Below, in pieces: positions 53,165 through 62,169 of a stretch of DNA of 64,000 nucleotides. The number at the start of each line of letters is the position of its first letter. The first letter of the stretch is position 1. Source of the DNA: Hyphomicrobiales bacterium (lineage in GTDB: Bacteria > Pseudomonadota > Alphaproteobacteria > Rhizobiales > Rhizobiaceae); NCBI GenBank assembly GCA_900473685.1, contig UCNE01000009.1:186001-250000 (forward strand). The letters are read 5' to 3'. The position numbers were made by a program, and so were the translations under genes. The notes beneath the pieces were generated by a model. The model did not search any database and was not told where the DNA came from. It worked only from the letters and a program-made list of their open reading frames with translations.

Positions 53165-53191
53165 AAACGATTAAAATAAATTTAATCGTTT
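53165..53191. promoter_or_regulatory. perfect inverted repeat upstream of fbaB
   Basis: AAACGATTAAA (53165-53175) and TTTAATCGTTT (53181-53191), five-base spacer, 78 bases or more upstream of the fbaB start. Each arm holds a CG-centred core like the AATCGATT upstream of pykA and tkt. The middle also reads TTAA-N7-TTAA (53171-53185), so a CtrA site is an alternative reading. Confidence 0.55.
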
Positions 53192-53241
53192 GAAAGATTG
53201 GGATTATTTTGCGACGCATCAAAATGCGGTGCGCTGCAACG

Positions 53242-53266
53242 AAAAACCCCGGCGCGAGGCCGGGGT
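53242..53266 (-). terminator. rho-independent terminator after pgk
   Basis: Stem ACCCCGGC (53246-53253) with GCCGGGGT (53259-53266), five-base loop; on the minus strand TTTT follows. It closes the gap-PF06475-pgk operon. Confidence 0.82.
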
Positions 53267-53303
53267 GAGGATGGCGGACGGATGGCCGCTTGCGCGGCGC
53301 CAA

Positions 53304-54503
53304 TTACTTCTGCTGGTGCAGGATATCGACGCCCGGCAGCGGCTTGCCTTCCATCCATTCGAGGAACGCACCGCCTGCGGTCGAGACATAGGTCAGATCG
53401 TCGGCAACGCCGGCATGGTTCATTGCCGAAACCGTATCGCCGCCACCGGCGACCGAGACGAGCGCGCCGCTCTTGGTGCGGGCGGCCGCATGCTTGGCAA
53501 CGGCGACGGTAGCCTTGTCGAACGGAGCGATCTCAAATGCGCCGAGCGGACCGTTCCAGACCAGCGTTTCGGCTTTGCTCACCCACTCGTTGACCGCGGC
53601 GATTGACTTCGGTCCGACATCGAGAACCATGGCATCGGCCGGGATCGCTTCGATATCGACCACTTCGTTGTCGGCTCCCGCCTTGAATTCGCGGGCAACG
53701 ACACCGTCGACCGGCAGAACGATGGCGCAACCGGCTGTGGCTGCCTCGATCATGATCTGCTTGGCCGTGTCGGCAAGATCATGTTCGCAGAGCGACTTGC
53801 CGACATTGGTGCCACGGGCGGCGATGAAGGTGTTGGCCATGCCGCCGCCGATGACGAGCGCGTCGACCTTCTTCACCAGGTTCATCAGCAGATCGATCTT
53901 GGTGGAAACCTTGGCGCCGCCGACGATGGCGACCACCGGGCGCTTCGGATTGCCGAGGCCCTTTTCCAGCGCCTCAAGCTCAGCCTGCATGGTGCGGCCG
54001 GCATAGGCTGGCAACAGGCGGGCGAGACCCTCGGTCGATGAATGGGCGCGGTGCGCGGCGGAGAAGGCGTCGTTGACATAGATGTCGCCATTGGCGGCCA
54101 GCGCCTTGGTAAACTCGGCGTCGTTCTTTTCCTCGCCCTTGTGGAAGCGGGTATTTTCGAGCAGCAGCACATCGCCATCATTCATCCCGGCAATCGCCGC
54201 TGCGGCCTTGTCGCCAATGCAATCGGCTGCGAAATGGACGCGCTGGTCGAGAATATCTTCAACGGCAGGCGCAATCAGCGACAACGACATGTCGGCAACC
54301 GGCTCGCCCTTCGGGCGGCCGAAATGGGCGAGCAGGATGACCTTGGCGCCCTTTTCGGAGAGTTCGCGGATGGTCGGCACGACGCGCTCGATGCGGGTCG
54401 CATCGGTTACCTGGCCGTCCTTGACCGGAACGTTGAGATCGACGCGGACAAGCACGCGCTTGCCGGCGATGTCGGTGAGGTCGTCGAGGGTCTTGAAAGT
54501 CAT
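53304..54503 (-). CDS. pgk: phosphoglycerate kinase
   Basis: 399-residue glycolytic kinase transferring phosphate from 1,3-bisphosphoglycerate to [23 protein letters not shown] is the family signature; [16 protein letters not shown] and the C-terminal [14 protein letters not shown] complete the nucleotide site. CGGAGACC precedes the start. Last gene of gap-PF06475-pgk, 13 bases after its neighbour. Confidence 0.96.
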   Translation of the reverse strand: MTFKTLDDLTDIAGKRVLVRVDLNVPVKDGQVTDATRIERVVPTIRELSEKGAKVILLAHFGRPKGEPVADMSLSLIAPAVEDILDQRVHFAADCIGDKAAAAIAGMNDGDVLLLENTRFHKGEEKNDAEFTKALAANGDIYVNDAFSAAHRAHSSTEGLARLLPAYAGRTMQAELEALEKGLGNPKRPVVAIVGGAKVSTKIDLLMNLVKKVDALVIGGGMANTFIAARGTNVGKSLCEHDLADTAKQIMIEAATAGCAIVLPVDGVVAREFKAGADNEVVDIEAIPADAMVLDVGPKSIAAVNEWVSKAETLVWNGPLGAFEIAPFDKATVAVAKHAAARTKSGALVSVAGGGDTVSAMNHAGVADDLTYVSTAGGAFLEWMEGKPLPGVDILHQQK

Positions 54504-54516
54504 CGGTGGTCTCCGG

Positions 54517-55080
54517 TCATAGTCTCTGGAAAAGGGTGGGGTAGTCGATCACCAGCCCGTCTTCGTCCACCGGCAGATCGGCGGTGAAGGAACGGTCTTG
54601 GGCCTCGTATCGATAAAGGCCGTCTTCTTCGAGGCAGGTATAGTTCTGGCCGTCGGGAAAGGGCTCGAACGTGTCGAAGGGGACATAGAGCATGGTGAGT
54701 TTGGCGGTGCCGTCCGCAGGCGTCAGGCCAAGACGGCGGATCGGCAGGGTATTGGTGAACGGCGTTCCGGCCAGATCGATATCGATGCAGCCATCAAAGG
54801 CGGGCAGCGCGGTGCCGCCGTCATCGCGCCAATGGCCGTTGCCATCGGAGGCCAGCGAAAGCCGCAAGCCATCGGTCGTATCGATGCTGAACGACGTCAC
54901 GGCCCAGGCCGCATCGCAGTCGATTGAGTAGCGGAGGCCGTAGGGACGGCCGCCGCGGTCGCCGACCAGGACGCTGGAAGCGCGGATGCTCGCGTCAGAC
55001 GGCCCGATCGTCAGGTGTTCGAGCCCTTCCCCTTCGAGCGGACGCCAGCGTACCGTCTTGAGGGAGGGGCGCCGAAACAT
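54517..55080 (-). CDS. putative glycolipid-binding protein (PF06475)
   Basis: 187 residues of the putative glycolipid-binding family: [48 protein letters not shown] and [12 protein letters not shown]. No signal peptide, so it is probably cytoplasmic. It lies only four bases after gap and 13 before pgk, so it is co-expressed with two consecutive glycolytic enzymes. Function is not established; a role linked to a sugar or triose phosphate is an inference from the context. Confidence 0.82.
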   Translation of the reverse strand: MFRRPSLKTVRWRPLEGEGLEHLTIGPSDASIRASSVLVGDRGGRPYGLRYSIDCDAAWAVTSFSIDTTDGLRLSLASDGNGHWRDDGGTALPAFDGCIDIDLAGTPFTNTLPIRRLGLTPADGTAKLTMLYVPFDTFEPFPDGQNYTCLEEDGLYRYEAQDRSFTADLPVDEDGLVIDYPTLFQRL

Positions 55081-55084
55081 AGCT

Positions 55085-56095
55085 TTAGATCAGCTTGGCC
55101 ATCGCAACGGCCGTGTCGGCCATGCGGTTGGAGAAGCCCCATTCATTGTCGTACCAGGAAAGGATACGGACGAACTTGCCTTCCAGAACCTTGGTCTGGT
55201 CGTTGGCGAAGATCGACGAATGGCTGTCATGGTTGAAGTCGCGCGATACCAGCGGCTCGTCGGTGTAGCCGAGGATACCTTTGAGGGCGCCGTTAGCAGC
55301 GGCCTTGATCGCGCCGTTGATTTCGGCAACCGTCGTGTCGCGCTTGGCGACGAACTTGAAGTCGACGACCGAAACGTTCGGCGTCGGAACGCGGATCGAG
55401 GTGCCGTCGAGCTTGCCCTTGAGGTGCGGCAGGACGAGACCAACGGCCTTGGCGGCGCCGGTGGATGTCGGGATCATCGACAGAGCTGCTGCGCGGGCGC
55501 GGTACAGGTCCTTGTGCATCGTGTCGAGCGTCGGCTGGTCACCAGTATAGGCGTGGATCGTGGTCATGAAACCATGGTCGATGCCGACGGCGTCGTCCAG
55601 GGTCTTGACGACCGGAACCAGGCAGTTGGTGGTGCAGGAGGCGTTGGAAATGACCAGGTGTTCTTTGGTCAGTTCGTTGTGGTTGACGCCGAAGACGACG
55701 GTCAGGTCAGCACCATCGGCGGGAGCCGAAACGATAACGCGCTTGGCGCCAGCCTGAAGGTGCAGGGCAGCCTTGTCACGCGAGGTGAAGATGCCGGTGC
55801 ATTCCAGAGCGATGTCGACGCCCATGGCAGCGTGCGGCAGGGTTGCCGGGTCCTTGATTGCCGTTACCTTGATCGGCTTGCCGCCGGCAACCGAGATGGT
55901 GTCGCCTTCGACCTTGACCTCAGCCGGAAACCGGCCGTGGACGGAATCGTAGCGCAGCAGATGTGCATTGGTCTCGACAGGGCCGAGATCGTTGATGGCA
56001 ACGACTTCAATATCGGTGCGGCCGGATTCGACGATGGCGCGAAGGACGTTGCGGCCGATGCGGCCAAAGCCGTTGATGGCAACTTTTACAGTCAT
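55085..56095 (-). CDS. gap: glyceraldehyde-3-phosphate dehydrogenase
   Basis: 336-residue NAD-dependent enzyme of glycolysis and gluconeogenesis. NAD-binding [14 protein letters not shown], the catalytic [13 protein letters not shown] (Cys, then His further on) and the C-terminal [13 protein letters not shown] are all present. CAGGGAGAG precedes the start. First gene of gap-PF06475-pgk; tkt upstream has its own terminator. Confidence 0.96.
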   Translation of the reverse strand: MTVKVAINGFGRIGRNVLRAIVESGRTDIEVVAINDLGPVETNAHLLRYDSVHGRFPAEVKVEGDTISVAGGKPIKVTAIKDPATLPHAAMGVDIALECTGIFTSRDKAALHLQAGAKRVIVSAPADGADLTVVFGVNHNELTKEHLVISNASCTTNCLVPVVKTLDDAVGIDHGFMTTIHAYTGDQPTLDTMHKDLYRARAAALSMIPTSTGAAKAVGLVLPHLKGKLDGTSIRVPTPNVSVVDFKFVAKRDTTVAEINGAIKAAANGALKGILGYTDEPLVSRDFNHDSHSSIFANDQTKVLEGKFVRILSWYDNEWGFSNRMADTAVAMAKLI

Positions 56096-56130
56096 TTCAG
56101 GTCTCTCCCTGTCTTAAGATCTCGATGTGG

Positions 56131-56158
56131 AAAACGGAGCGCGTTGGGCCGCGCTCCG
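56131..56158 (-). terminator. rho-independent terminator after tkt
   Basis: Stem CGGAGCGCG (56135-56143) with CGCGCTCCG (56150-56158), six-base loop; on the minus strand TTTT follows. Lies 11 bases beyond the tkt stop, before gap. Confidence 0.85.
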
Positions 56159-56168
56159 AAGCGGAAAA

Positions 56169-58151
56169 TCAGGCAAGCTTCTTTTCAGCGGCCGCGACGA
56201 TTGCGTCGGAGGTGATGCCGAAATGCTTGAACAGGTCCTTGGCCGGAGCAGATGCACCGAACGAGTGCATGCCGACGAAATCGCCATCATTGCCGATGAA
56301 GTAATCCCAGCCCTGACGGACTGCGGCTTCTGCGGCGATCTTGACCGGTGCGTTGCCGATGACGGCCTTGCGGTAGTCGGCCGGCTGTTCCTGGAACAGT
56401 TCGAAGCAGGGAACGGAGACGACGCGGGTTGCAATGCCCTTGCCGTTCAGTTCGGCTGCGGCCTTGACGGCCAGTTCGACTTCCGAGCCGGATGCGAAGA
56501 TCGAGACCTTGGCGTTGTCGGCGGCGATCAGCTCATAGGCACCCTTGGCGCAGAGGTTTTCGGCCGAATAGGTCAGGCGGGCCGGTGCCAAATTCTGGCG
56601 GGTCAGTGCCAGGCCCGACGGGCGATGCTGTTCCTTCAGCGCCTGCTGCCAGCATTCGGCGGTTTCCACCGCATCGGCCGGACGGAACATCAACAGGTTC
56701 GGGATCGCACGCAGCGCTGCCATGTGCTCGACAGGCTCGTGGGTCGGGCCATCTTCGCCGACGCCGATCGAATCGTGCGTCAGAACATGGATGACGCGGA
56801 TGCCCATGAGGGCGGCGAGGCGGATCGACGGGCGGCAGTAGTCCGAGAAGATCATGAAGCCGCCGGAATAGGGGATCAGGCCGCCGTGCAGCGTGATGCC
56901 GTTCATGGCAGCGGCCATGCCGTGCTCGCGGATGCCCCAATGCATGTAGCGGCCGGAGAAATCGGTCGGGGTGATCGACTTCATCTGGCTGGTCTTGGTG
57001 TTGTTGGACGGCGTCAGGTCAGCCGAACCGCCGAGCATTTCCGGCACGATGCCGTTGATGACTTCGAGCGCATCCTCGGACGCCTTGCGGGTGGCAATCG
57101 CTGGCGGAGCGTCGGCCAGCTTCTTCTTGTAGGTATCGACGGCGGCATTGAGATTGCCCGGAAGCGCGCCGGCAAAGCGGCGGGTAAACTCGGACTTCTT
57201 GGCTGCTTCGGTCGATGCCAGGCGGCCTTCCCAGGCCTTGTGGGCGTCTGCCGAGCGGCCACCGGCCGTGCGCCAGGCGTCGAGAACGTCGGCCGGAACG
57301 GTGAAGGCTTCGGCTTCCCAGTTCAGTGCCTTGCGGGTCGCTGCAATTTCCTCGGCGCCGAGCGGCGAACCGTGAACCTTGTGGGTGCCCTGCTTGTTCG
57401 GTGCGCCGAAGCCGATGACCGTCTTGCAGGCGATGAAGGTCGGGCGGTCCGACTTCTGGGCTGCTTCGATGGCGGCGGCGATCTGTTCCTGATCATGACC
57501 GTCGACGCGGATCGTGTTCCAGTGAACGGCCTGGAAGCGGGCGATCTGGTCGGTCGAGTCCGACAAGGAGACGGCGCCGTCGATGGTGATGTTGTTATCG
57601 TCCCAGAACAGCACCAGCTTGTTGAGCTTGAGGTGACCGGCAAGCGCGATGGCTTCGTGGCTGATGCCTTCCATGAGGCAGCCGTCGCCGCACAGCACAT
57701 AGGTGAAGTGGTTCTGCAGGTCGGAGCCGAACTCTTCTTCCAGCTTGCGCTCGGCAATCGCCATGCCGACGGCATTGGCAATGCCCTGGCCGAGCGGACC
57801 GGTGGTGGTCTCGATGCCGGAAGCATGACCGTATTCCGGATGACCGGCGGTCTTGGAGCCAAGCTGGCGGAACTGCTTGAGGTCTTCCATCGTCATGTCT
57901 TCGTAGCCCGTCAGATAGAGCAGCGAATAGATGAGCATGGAGCCATGGCCGGCCGACAGCACGAAACGATCGCGGTCAGCCCAGAGCGGCGCCTTCGGAT
58001 CGAATTTCAGGTAACGGGAGAATAGCACCGTTGCCACGTCGGCAGCACCCATGGGCAGCCCGGGATGGCCGGAATTGGCCTTTTCGACGGCATCCATGGA
58101 GAGGAATCGGATTGCATTTGCCATCCGGTCGTGTTTTTCGCGAGAGATCAT
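56169..58151 (-). CDS. tkt: transketolase
   Basis: 660-residue thiamine-diphosphate enzyme of the pentose phosphate pathway. The ThDP site [14 protein letters not shown] is present, with [15 protein letters not shown] near the N-terminus, the [12 protein letters not shown] block and [16 protein letters not shown] in the pyrimidine domain. Full length. CGGAAC precedes the start at 58151. An AATCGATT site lies about 185 bases upstream. Confidence 0.96.
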   Translation of the reverse strand: MISREKHDRMANAIRFLSMDAVEKANSGHPGLPMGAADVATVLFSRYLKFDPKAPLWADRDRFVLSAGHGSMLIYSLLYLTGYEDMTMEDLKQFRQLGSKTAGHPEYGHASGIETTTGPLGQGIANAVGMAIAERKLEEEFGSDLQNHFTYVLCGDGCLMEGISHEAIALAGHLKLNKLVLFWDDNNITIDGAVSLSDSTDQIARFQAVHWNTIRVDGHDQEQIAAAIEAAQKSDRPTFIACKTVIGFGAPNKQGTHKVHGSPLGAEEIAATRKALNWEAEAFTVPADVLDAWRTAGGRSADAHKAWEGRLASTEAAKKSEFTRRFAGALPGNLNAAVDTYKKKLADAPPAIATRKASEDALEVINGIVPEMLGGSADLTPSNNTKTSQMKSITPTDFSGRYMHWGIREHGMAAAMNGITLHGGLIPYSGGFMIFSDYCRPSIRLAALMGIRVIHVLTHDSIGVGEDGPTHEPVEHMAALRAIPNLLMFRPADAVETAECWQQALKEQHRPSGLALTRQNLAPARLTYSAENLCAKGAYELIAADNAKVSIFASGSEVELAVKAAAELNGKGIATRVVSVPCFELFQEQPADYRKAVIGNAPVKIAAEAAVRQGWDYFIGNDGDFVGMHSFGASAPAKDLFKHFGITSDAIVAAAEKKLA

Positions 58152-58489
58152 TGTCTGTTCCGCTTGAGTTCGGTGGACAGGGGACGGTCTCTATCCTCCA
58201 AAGACCGTATGAGAAGCGGCTGACACATAGCACCTGCTTCGACGGAGTCAACAAATACGGGCCTTTTGGCAGGGCTGAAGGACGCTTTTTGAGCGTCTTT
58301 CCCGCTTATTCTGTGCAAACAGACCGGTCGATACTAATCGATTTAAAATTCGTGATCCACAGGTTACGCAGCCGCTGCAAGCGGTTGGCGTTGTGAACAC
58401 TTGCCGAATGGGTTTATTAGTGTGATTGGCTTGAAATACAGGCTCCGGGCGGCGATTCGACGCGGTCTGGCGCGTATCAGGAAAGCGTG
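58152..58489. other. 338-base divergent promoter region of tkt and the DUF4164 gene
   Basis: Gene-free. Contains GACGCTTTTTGAGCGTC (58281-58297), a small hairpin with T-rich loop, and the CG-centred near-palindrome AATCGATT at 58336-58343 within TAATCGATTTAAAA. No ORF with a credible start. Confidence 0.6.
58336..58343. promoter_or_regulatory. CG-centred near-palindrome upstream of tkt
   Basis: AATCGATT in the context CTAATCGATTTAAAA, same core as at 22789 before the pykA operon and related to the arms at 53165-53191 before fbaB. Candidate LacI-type operator. Confidence 0.4.
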
Positions 58490-58762
58490 ATGGCGGCAGG
58501 AAAGACAGTCAAGGCGGCGATCGATGAGTTGCAAAGCGCATTAAGCAGCCTCGAGAATGCCATTGATGGACGGTTCGACCGGGAGCGGGACCGTGGTGAG
58601 ATTGAAGGCGAAGTGCGGCGTGTCAACACCGACCGGTCGCGGCTCGCCCAGGAACTCGACCAGTCGCAATTCCGGGCAAACCGCCTTGAGGAAGTCAACC
58701 GAGAAGTCTCGCGCCGTCTGGTGACGGCCATGGAAACGATAAGGGCAGTGCTGGACCGCTAA
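58490..58762 (+). CDS. DUF4164 coiled-coil protein
   Basis: 90-residue protein, helical throughout, with heptad-like pattern (AAIDELQSALSSLENAIDGR, GEIEGEVRRVNTDRSRLAQEL, ANRLEEVNREVSRRLVTAM). DUF4164 genes regularly precede zapA in Rhizobiales. ATG at 58490 with AGGAA upstream. Probably linked to ZapA function in division, by context only. Followed after 30 bases by zapA. Confidence 0.87.
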   Translation: MAAGKTVKAAIDELQSALSSLENAIDGRFDRERDRGEIEGEVRRVNTDRSRLAQELDQSQFRANRLEEVNREVSRRLVTAMETIRAVLDR

Positions 58763-58792
58763 GGCGTGGTCAGCCTGCGGGTCAGGTGACGT

Positions 58793-59170
58793 ATGGCACA
58801 AGTAACGGTGATGATCGACGGCAAGGCCTATCGCATGGCATGCGAGGAGGGCCAGGAAGATCATCTGACCGAACTGGCCACACGCTTCGACCAGTATGTC
58901 AGCCACCTGAAGAGCCAGTTCGGCGAAATCGGCGATCTGCGCCTGACCGTGATGGCCGGGATCATGGTGATGGACGAGCTCAGCGAAGTGGACCGCAAGC
59001 TGAAAAATCTGCAGACTGAGGCCGATGGCTTGAAACAGGGCCGGGTCGCCGCCCTGTCCGATCAGCAGAAAAGCGAGGAAGTGCTCGCGTCGGCCCTGTC
59101 CGAGGTGACATCACAGATTCACGAGCTTGCGGCCAAGCTCAGTGGCAAGGCTGCACCTGCGTCTCACTGA
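58793..59170 (+). CDS. zapA: cell division protein ZapA
   Basis: 125-residue ZapA, which bundles FtsZ filaments at the division ring. The N-terminal globular part (VTVMIDGKAYRMACEEGQED, LTELATRFDQYV) and the C-terminal coiled coil (VDRKLKNLQTEADGLKQ and onward) fit the family. Downstream lies 6S RNA, the conserved neighbour of zapA in many proteobacteria. Confidence 0.92.
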   Translation: MAQVTVMIDGKAYRMACEEGQEDHLTELATRFDQYVSHLKSQFGEIGDLRLTVMAGIMVMDELSEVDRKLKNLQTEADGLKQGRVAALSDQQKSEEVLASALSEVTSQIHELAAKLSGKAAPASH

Positions 59171-59218
59171 ATTTTGACAAGTTGGAAGGGTGCCACTGGC
59201 GCAAGCCGTCAATGCACT

Positions 59219-59224
59219 CTATAT
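59219..59224 (+). promoter_or_regulatory. -10 element of the 6S RNA promoter
   Basis: CTATAT, matching the -10 consensus known for Sinorhizobium sigma-70 promoters, placed so that transcription would start near 59231. The -35 region is weak. Confidence 0.5.
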
Positions 59225-59228
59225 TCCA

Positions 59229-59386
59229 GTTGCGGTCTGCGCTTCCCGACAGGACACCACAATCCCTGGGGCCATACTCGATCCAAAGGGAGCTGTCCCT
59301 GACCTGGCCCGTGGGCTAGGTCACATGGCGCCCACCTACGTTTGTAGGCACCCAGGATCGTAAACAGTTCATCGGTTGTGTGGATC
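59229..59386 (+). ncRNA. ssrS: 6S RNA
   Basis: 6S RNA binds the housekeeping RNA polymerase holoenzyme and mutes sigma-70 promoters. Evidence: position directly after zapA; a long imperfect rod made of GGT-GCGC (59234-59242) with GCGC-ACC (59328-59336), CAGGACA with TGTCCCTG, and TCCCT with AGGGA enclosing an open middle with CTGGGGCC; a side hairpin TGACCTGGCCC/GGGCTAGGTCA; and a final small hairpin CCTACGTTTGTAGG. Length near 158 bases is normal. Ends are approximate. Confidence 0.72.
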
Positions 59387-60104
59387 GCACCTTTCCCTTT
59401 TGTTTTCAATGATTTGTAGCGTAACTTCTTGGCACCTATTTCGCACCGGTGTCAAAAGTGACCGGTCGAATTGCGTGATAGGAATATCGTCTCGATCTTC
59501 ACCCGAGCGGCCATTTTCATCGCTTATGGCGCACGTGCTCGCGGCCATCGCCGGATCGGGCTCGCATGACAAGCCTGGCATCTTCGATGCAAGCGATATG
59601 AGAAGCGAAATCAGGAGAGGTAGGTAGGCGAAAAGCGAGTGCTTTCGAGTGAGGGCATACGAAGGCCGATACTCGAGATCCGATTGAAGCAAAGGCGGCA
59701 AGCAAACAAAGCCCGGTCTTGTGTATCGTTGCTTATTCTTGACTGGAAAAGTCTCGTTATGGTGAGCAAGTGCTTCTAGCAAGATCAGATTTCTGCAAAC
59801 AGAAGTCACGTCTCAATGAAAAATTGTCACCAGATGCGACGGACTCGGGTCGCATATTGCCAATTTTCTCCAAAAATTCGAAAATGTTCGCGGATCGTTC
59901 GCAGATTGTTTTCAGTCATATTAGGCATTAGTTTATCATTACCCAAGCGACATTCTGGAGTTGTTTGAAGCGCATAATGGTTGCGATTTGGGCTGCTTGA
60001 AGATTTATCTCTTTTGTGGCGTTGCCATCAGATATGACAATTAAGTTATTAATTGCTAATATAACGATCTGTTTTCAACATCTGAATTCAATGGATGTCA
60101 TTCA
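59387..60104. other. AT-rich gene-free stretch, possible scar of mobile DNA
   Basis: About 700 bases without a credible gene, visibly more AT-rich than the rest of the window, most of all from 59800 to 60100. At 59445-59466 it holds ACCGGT-GTCAAAAGTGAC-type inverted repeats of a kind often seen at IS21-family ends. One minus-strand open frame (59369-59809) overlaps 6S RNA and resembles no protein I know. It separates 6S RNA from fthC, which are normally neighbours. Confidence 0.5.
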
Positions 60105-60323
60105 ATGATAATCGACGTCAATCATCCGAAGCTGATCAAGACAAATTTGATGGTGCTGTCCAAGGAACCGCTACGCGGGCTGCTGACACTGGAGACGGAG
60201 CAAGGCCAGTCATGCATTGAGATTGATGAAGACAGCGCCAACGGTCTTCTTGACGAGGTCTTGGCCCTCTTCGGGGTGCCGCGGCCACCATCCGCGGGCC
60301 AAACGGCCACCGCGGGGCTTTGA
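60105..60323 (+). CDS. small hypothetical protein
   Basis: 72 residues (MIIDVNHPKLIKTNLMVLSK...ending AGQTATAGL). No recognised family, no membrane segment; mixed alpha/beta pattern with acidic middle (IEIDEDSANGLLDEVLALFG). Ribosome site is poor. It lies in the segment between 6S RNA and fthC that looks acquired. Real gene is likely but not certain. Confidence 0.5.
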   Translation: MIIDVNHPKLIKTNLMVLSKEPLRGLLTLETEQGQSCIEIDEDSANGLLDEVLALFGVPRPPSAGQTATAGL

Positions 60324-60482
60324 TCGTGGAAACCTGCGCGATTGTCCCGGCAATTTCGGGTGTGTACCATTGCAGGCAGGCTCGGGCAGTCCTTGCCCAG
60401 CCGGCAGCTTCAAAAGCAGCTAAAAGATCACCTTAGCTCAGTGCTGTCGGTGCCGATCGCGCTTTTCCTCTTTCTGAAACAC

Positions 60483-61370
60483 TTATCCCTGCGCCCCTGG
60501 CCTAAACGCTTCCCGGATGGCGTCGGACATGGTTTCGACGATGCGTTTGTTGCCCCGGGGCCGGGTCTTCATCACCACGTTGGAAAAGTCGATGACGTCG
60601 TAGCCGTCGGTATTGGTCAGTTCCCGGCATCCGACGGGGATGCTTGAGCGGGTCAGCGGCGCGATGGCGAGGCCTGAGGTGACGGCGGCAATCAGACCGC
60701 TGCTGGTACGGCTGACATAGGCGACACGGCTTTCCAGGCCGCGTTTGGTCAGGCTGCGCAGGGCCAGTTCATCGCACCATCCGTTTTTCAAGTAGGTATA
60801 GGTGGCGATCGGCAGCGGATAGCGTTGGTGGGCGCAATGCTGGTCGGAGGTTACCCATACAGTCGGATCGACCATCAGGACCTCGTTGCGCGTCGGGCCG
60901 CCCGGCTCGAAGACAACGGCGATGTCGATCTCGCCGGCATCGAGCGCTGCCAGATTGGACATCGAGACGCCTTGCTGCACGGTGACCTCGACGCCGGGAT
61001 GAACGGCGGCAAACGCGCCGAGTGCCTTTGGCAGGGTCGAGTTGATGTATTCCTCCGAGATGCCGATCTTGACGGAGCCATCCAGCGCGGGCAGGCGGAT
61101 AGAGGCTGCGGTATCATCCAGCAGGGTGACGATGCGGCGGGCATTGTCCAGCAGCCGTATGCCCTGGCCTGTCATGTTGACGCCACGCGACCCGCGCTCG
61201 AACAGGGTCTCGCCGAGAATATCCTCGAGCTTCTTGATCTGCATGCTGACGGCAGATTGCGTGCGGCCGACCGTCTCGCCGGCCTTGGTAAAATTGCCGC
61301 TGTCGGCCACAGCAACGAAGGTCCGCAACAGATCGCTTTCAAGAGGAGGAAACATCGCTTCAGCCATCAT
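60483..61370 (-). CDS. LysR-family regulator
   Basis: 295-residue LTTR. HTH at about 8-67 (LLRTFVAVADSGNFTKAGETVGRTQSAVSMQIKKLEDILGETLF), then a two-lobed effector-binding domain from about residue 95 (GSVKIGISEEYINSTLPKAL). The segment RGVNMTGQGIRLLDNARRI is the usual linker helix. ATGs at 61370, 61367 and 61355 are in frame; 61370 is kept. The divergent neighbour is the DUF1127 gene; targets unknown. Confidence 0.9.
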   Translation of the reverse strand: MMAEAMFPPLESDLLRTFVAVADSGNFTKAGETVGRTQSAVSMQIKKLEDILGETLFERGSRGVNMTGQGIRLLDNARRIVTLLDDTAASIRLPALDGSVKIGISEEYINSTLPKALGAFAAVHPGVEVTVQQGVSMSNLAALDAGEIDIAVVFEPGGPTRNEVLMVDPTVWVTSDQHCAHQRYPLPIATYTYLKNGWCDELALRSLTKRGLESRVAYVSRTSSGLIAAVTSGLAIAPLTRSSIPVGCRELTNTDGYDVIDFSNVVMKTRPRGNKRIVETMSDAIREAFRPGAQG

Positions 61371-61460
61371 GTTTTCTGATGGCAGTCATGCTCGCAATTT
61401 GTTTGATTGATGTCAATGCCCGGCCGATACTCCCTGTGAACACGTCGGAGTTGTCCGGAC

Positions 61461-61682
61461 ATGAAGCACGATCACAAAACACGGCGATGGGCCGCCAGAC
61501 TGAGCAGATGGGCTTGGCGTACGCTTGCGCAATGGCAGCAGAAGCGCCGGGTGCGTCTGGCCTTCACAGAGATATCGCGTCGTAAAAGCGCGCATCTGCT
61601 GGAGGACATCGGTTTGAACGGAAGGGATGCCGGATGCGATCTGCCTGACGATGCCGGGCGGCATCGTTTCTGGATGTTATGA
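61461..61682 (+). CDS. DUF1127 small basic protein
   Basis: 73 residues, Arg/Trp-rich (RRWAARLSRWAWRTLAQWQQKRR), followed by the DUF1127 core EISRRKSAHLLEDIGLNGRDA. Short DUF1127 proteins in Agrobacterium affect phosphate metabolism and RNA turnover. The upstream half binds nucleic acid in related proteins; this is inference. It ends six bases inside the convergent LuxR-type gene. Confidence 0.8.
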   Translation: MKHDHKTRRWAARLSRWAWRTLAQWQQKRRVRLAFTEISRRKSAHLLEDIGLNGRDAGCDLPDDAGRHRFWML

Positions 61683-61895
61683 AATCAAATCCATCCGGGC
61701 TGCGCGGAACACCGCTTCGGCGACATTGCCCGCCTGCAGCTTTTCCATTGCCGAGGCGAAGGCCTGCTCGATTCTCTCATGCGAAATATCTGTTTCGCGG
61801 GTGATGTCTTCCCGGGTGCGCCCACGCGCCGCCAGCGACAGGCAGCGCAATTCCAAAGGGTCGAGTTCCTGCAGCATCTTGTCCTTCATGGACAT
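61677..61895 (-). CDS. minimal LuxR-type HTH protein
   Basis: 72 residues consisting almost only of a GerE/LuxR-type helix-turn-helix: ELDPLELRCLSLAARGRTREDITRETDISHERIEQAFASAMEKL. No sensor domain. CGGAG six bases upstream supports the ATG at 61895. It overlaps the DUF1127 gene end by six bases, tail to tail, so the two transcripts are antisense at their 3' ends. Target unknown. Confidence 0.75.
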   Translation of the reverse strand: MSMKDKMLQELDPLELRCLSLAARGRTREDITRETDISHERIEQAFASAMEKLQAGNVAEAVFRAARMDLIS

Positions 61896-62169
61896 ATCCG
61901 GCTCCGTCTAAAAGCTGAACAGTTCCCCGCATCGCCGGAAGCGGGCACCGAACTGTTTTTCTGATGTTGATTGCGGCCCTCTCTTGCACGGTGAAAAGAC
62001 AACGTGAAAGTGGAACCGGTTTGCATGATGAACAGACCTCTAAGATCGTGCCAGTTTGGGAAAGGTGCGCGGTTGTGTGGCAAAAAGCGGCAAATTGGCC
62101 GGTTGTGCGGTTTCCTTGCCCGGGTTTGTTGCATTAGAAATGAACACTGGCAGATGGAAGAGGATGGTC

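Noticed and set aside
56127-58025. 632-codon plus-strand open frame
   Set aside because: Antisense to transketolase; composition of an antisense frame, no recognisable protein.
59369-59809. 146-codon minus-strand open frame after 6S RNA
   Set aside because: Overlaps the 6S RNA 3' region, has no family match I know and no ribosome site; it may contain decayed mobile DNA but not a gene.
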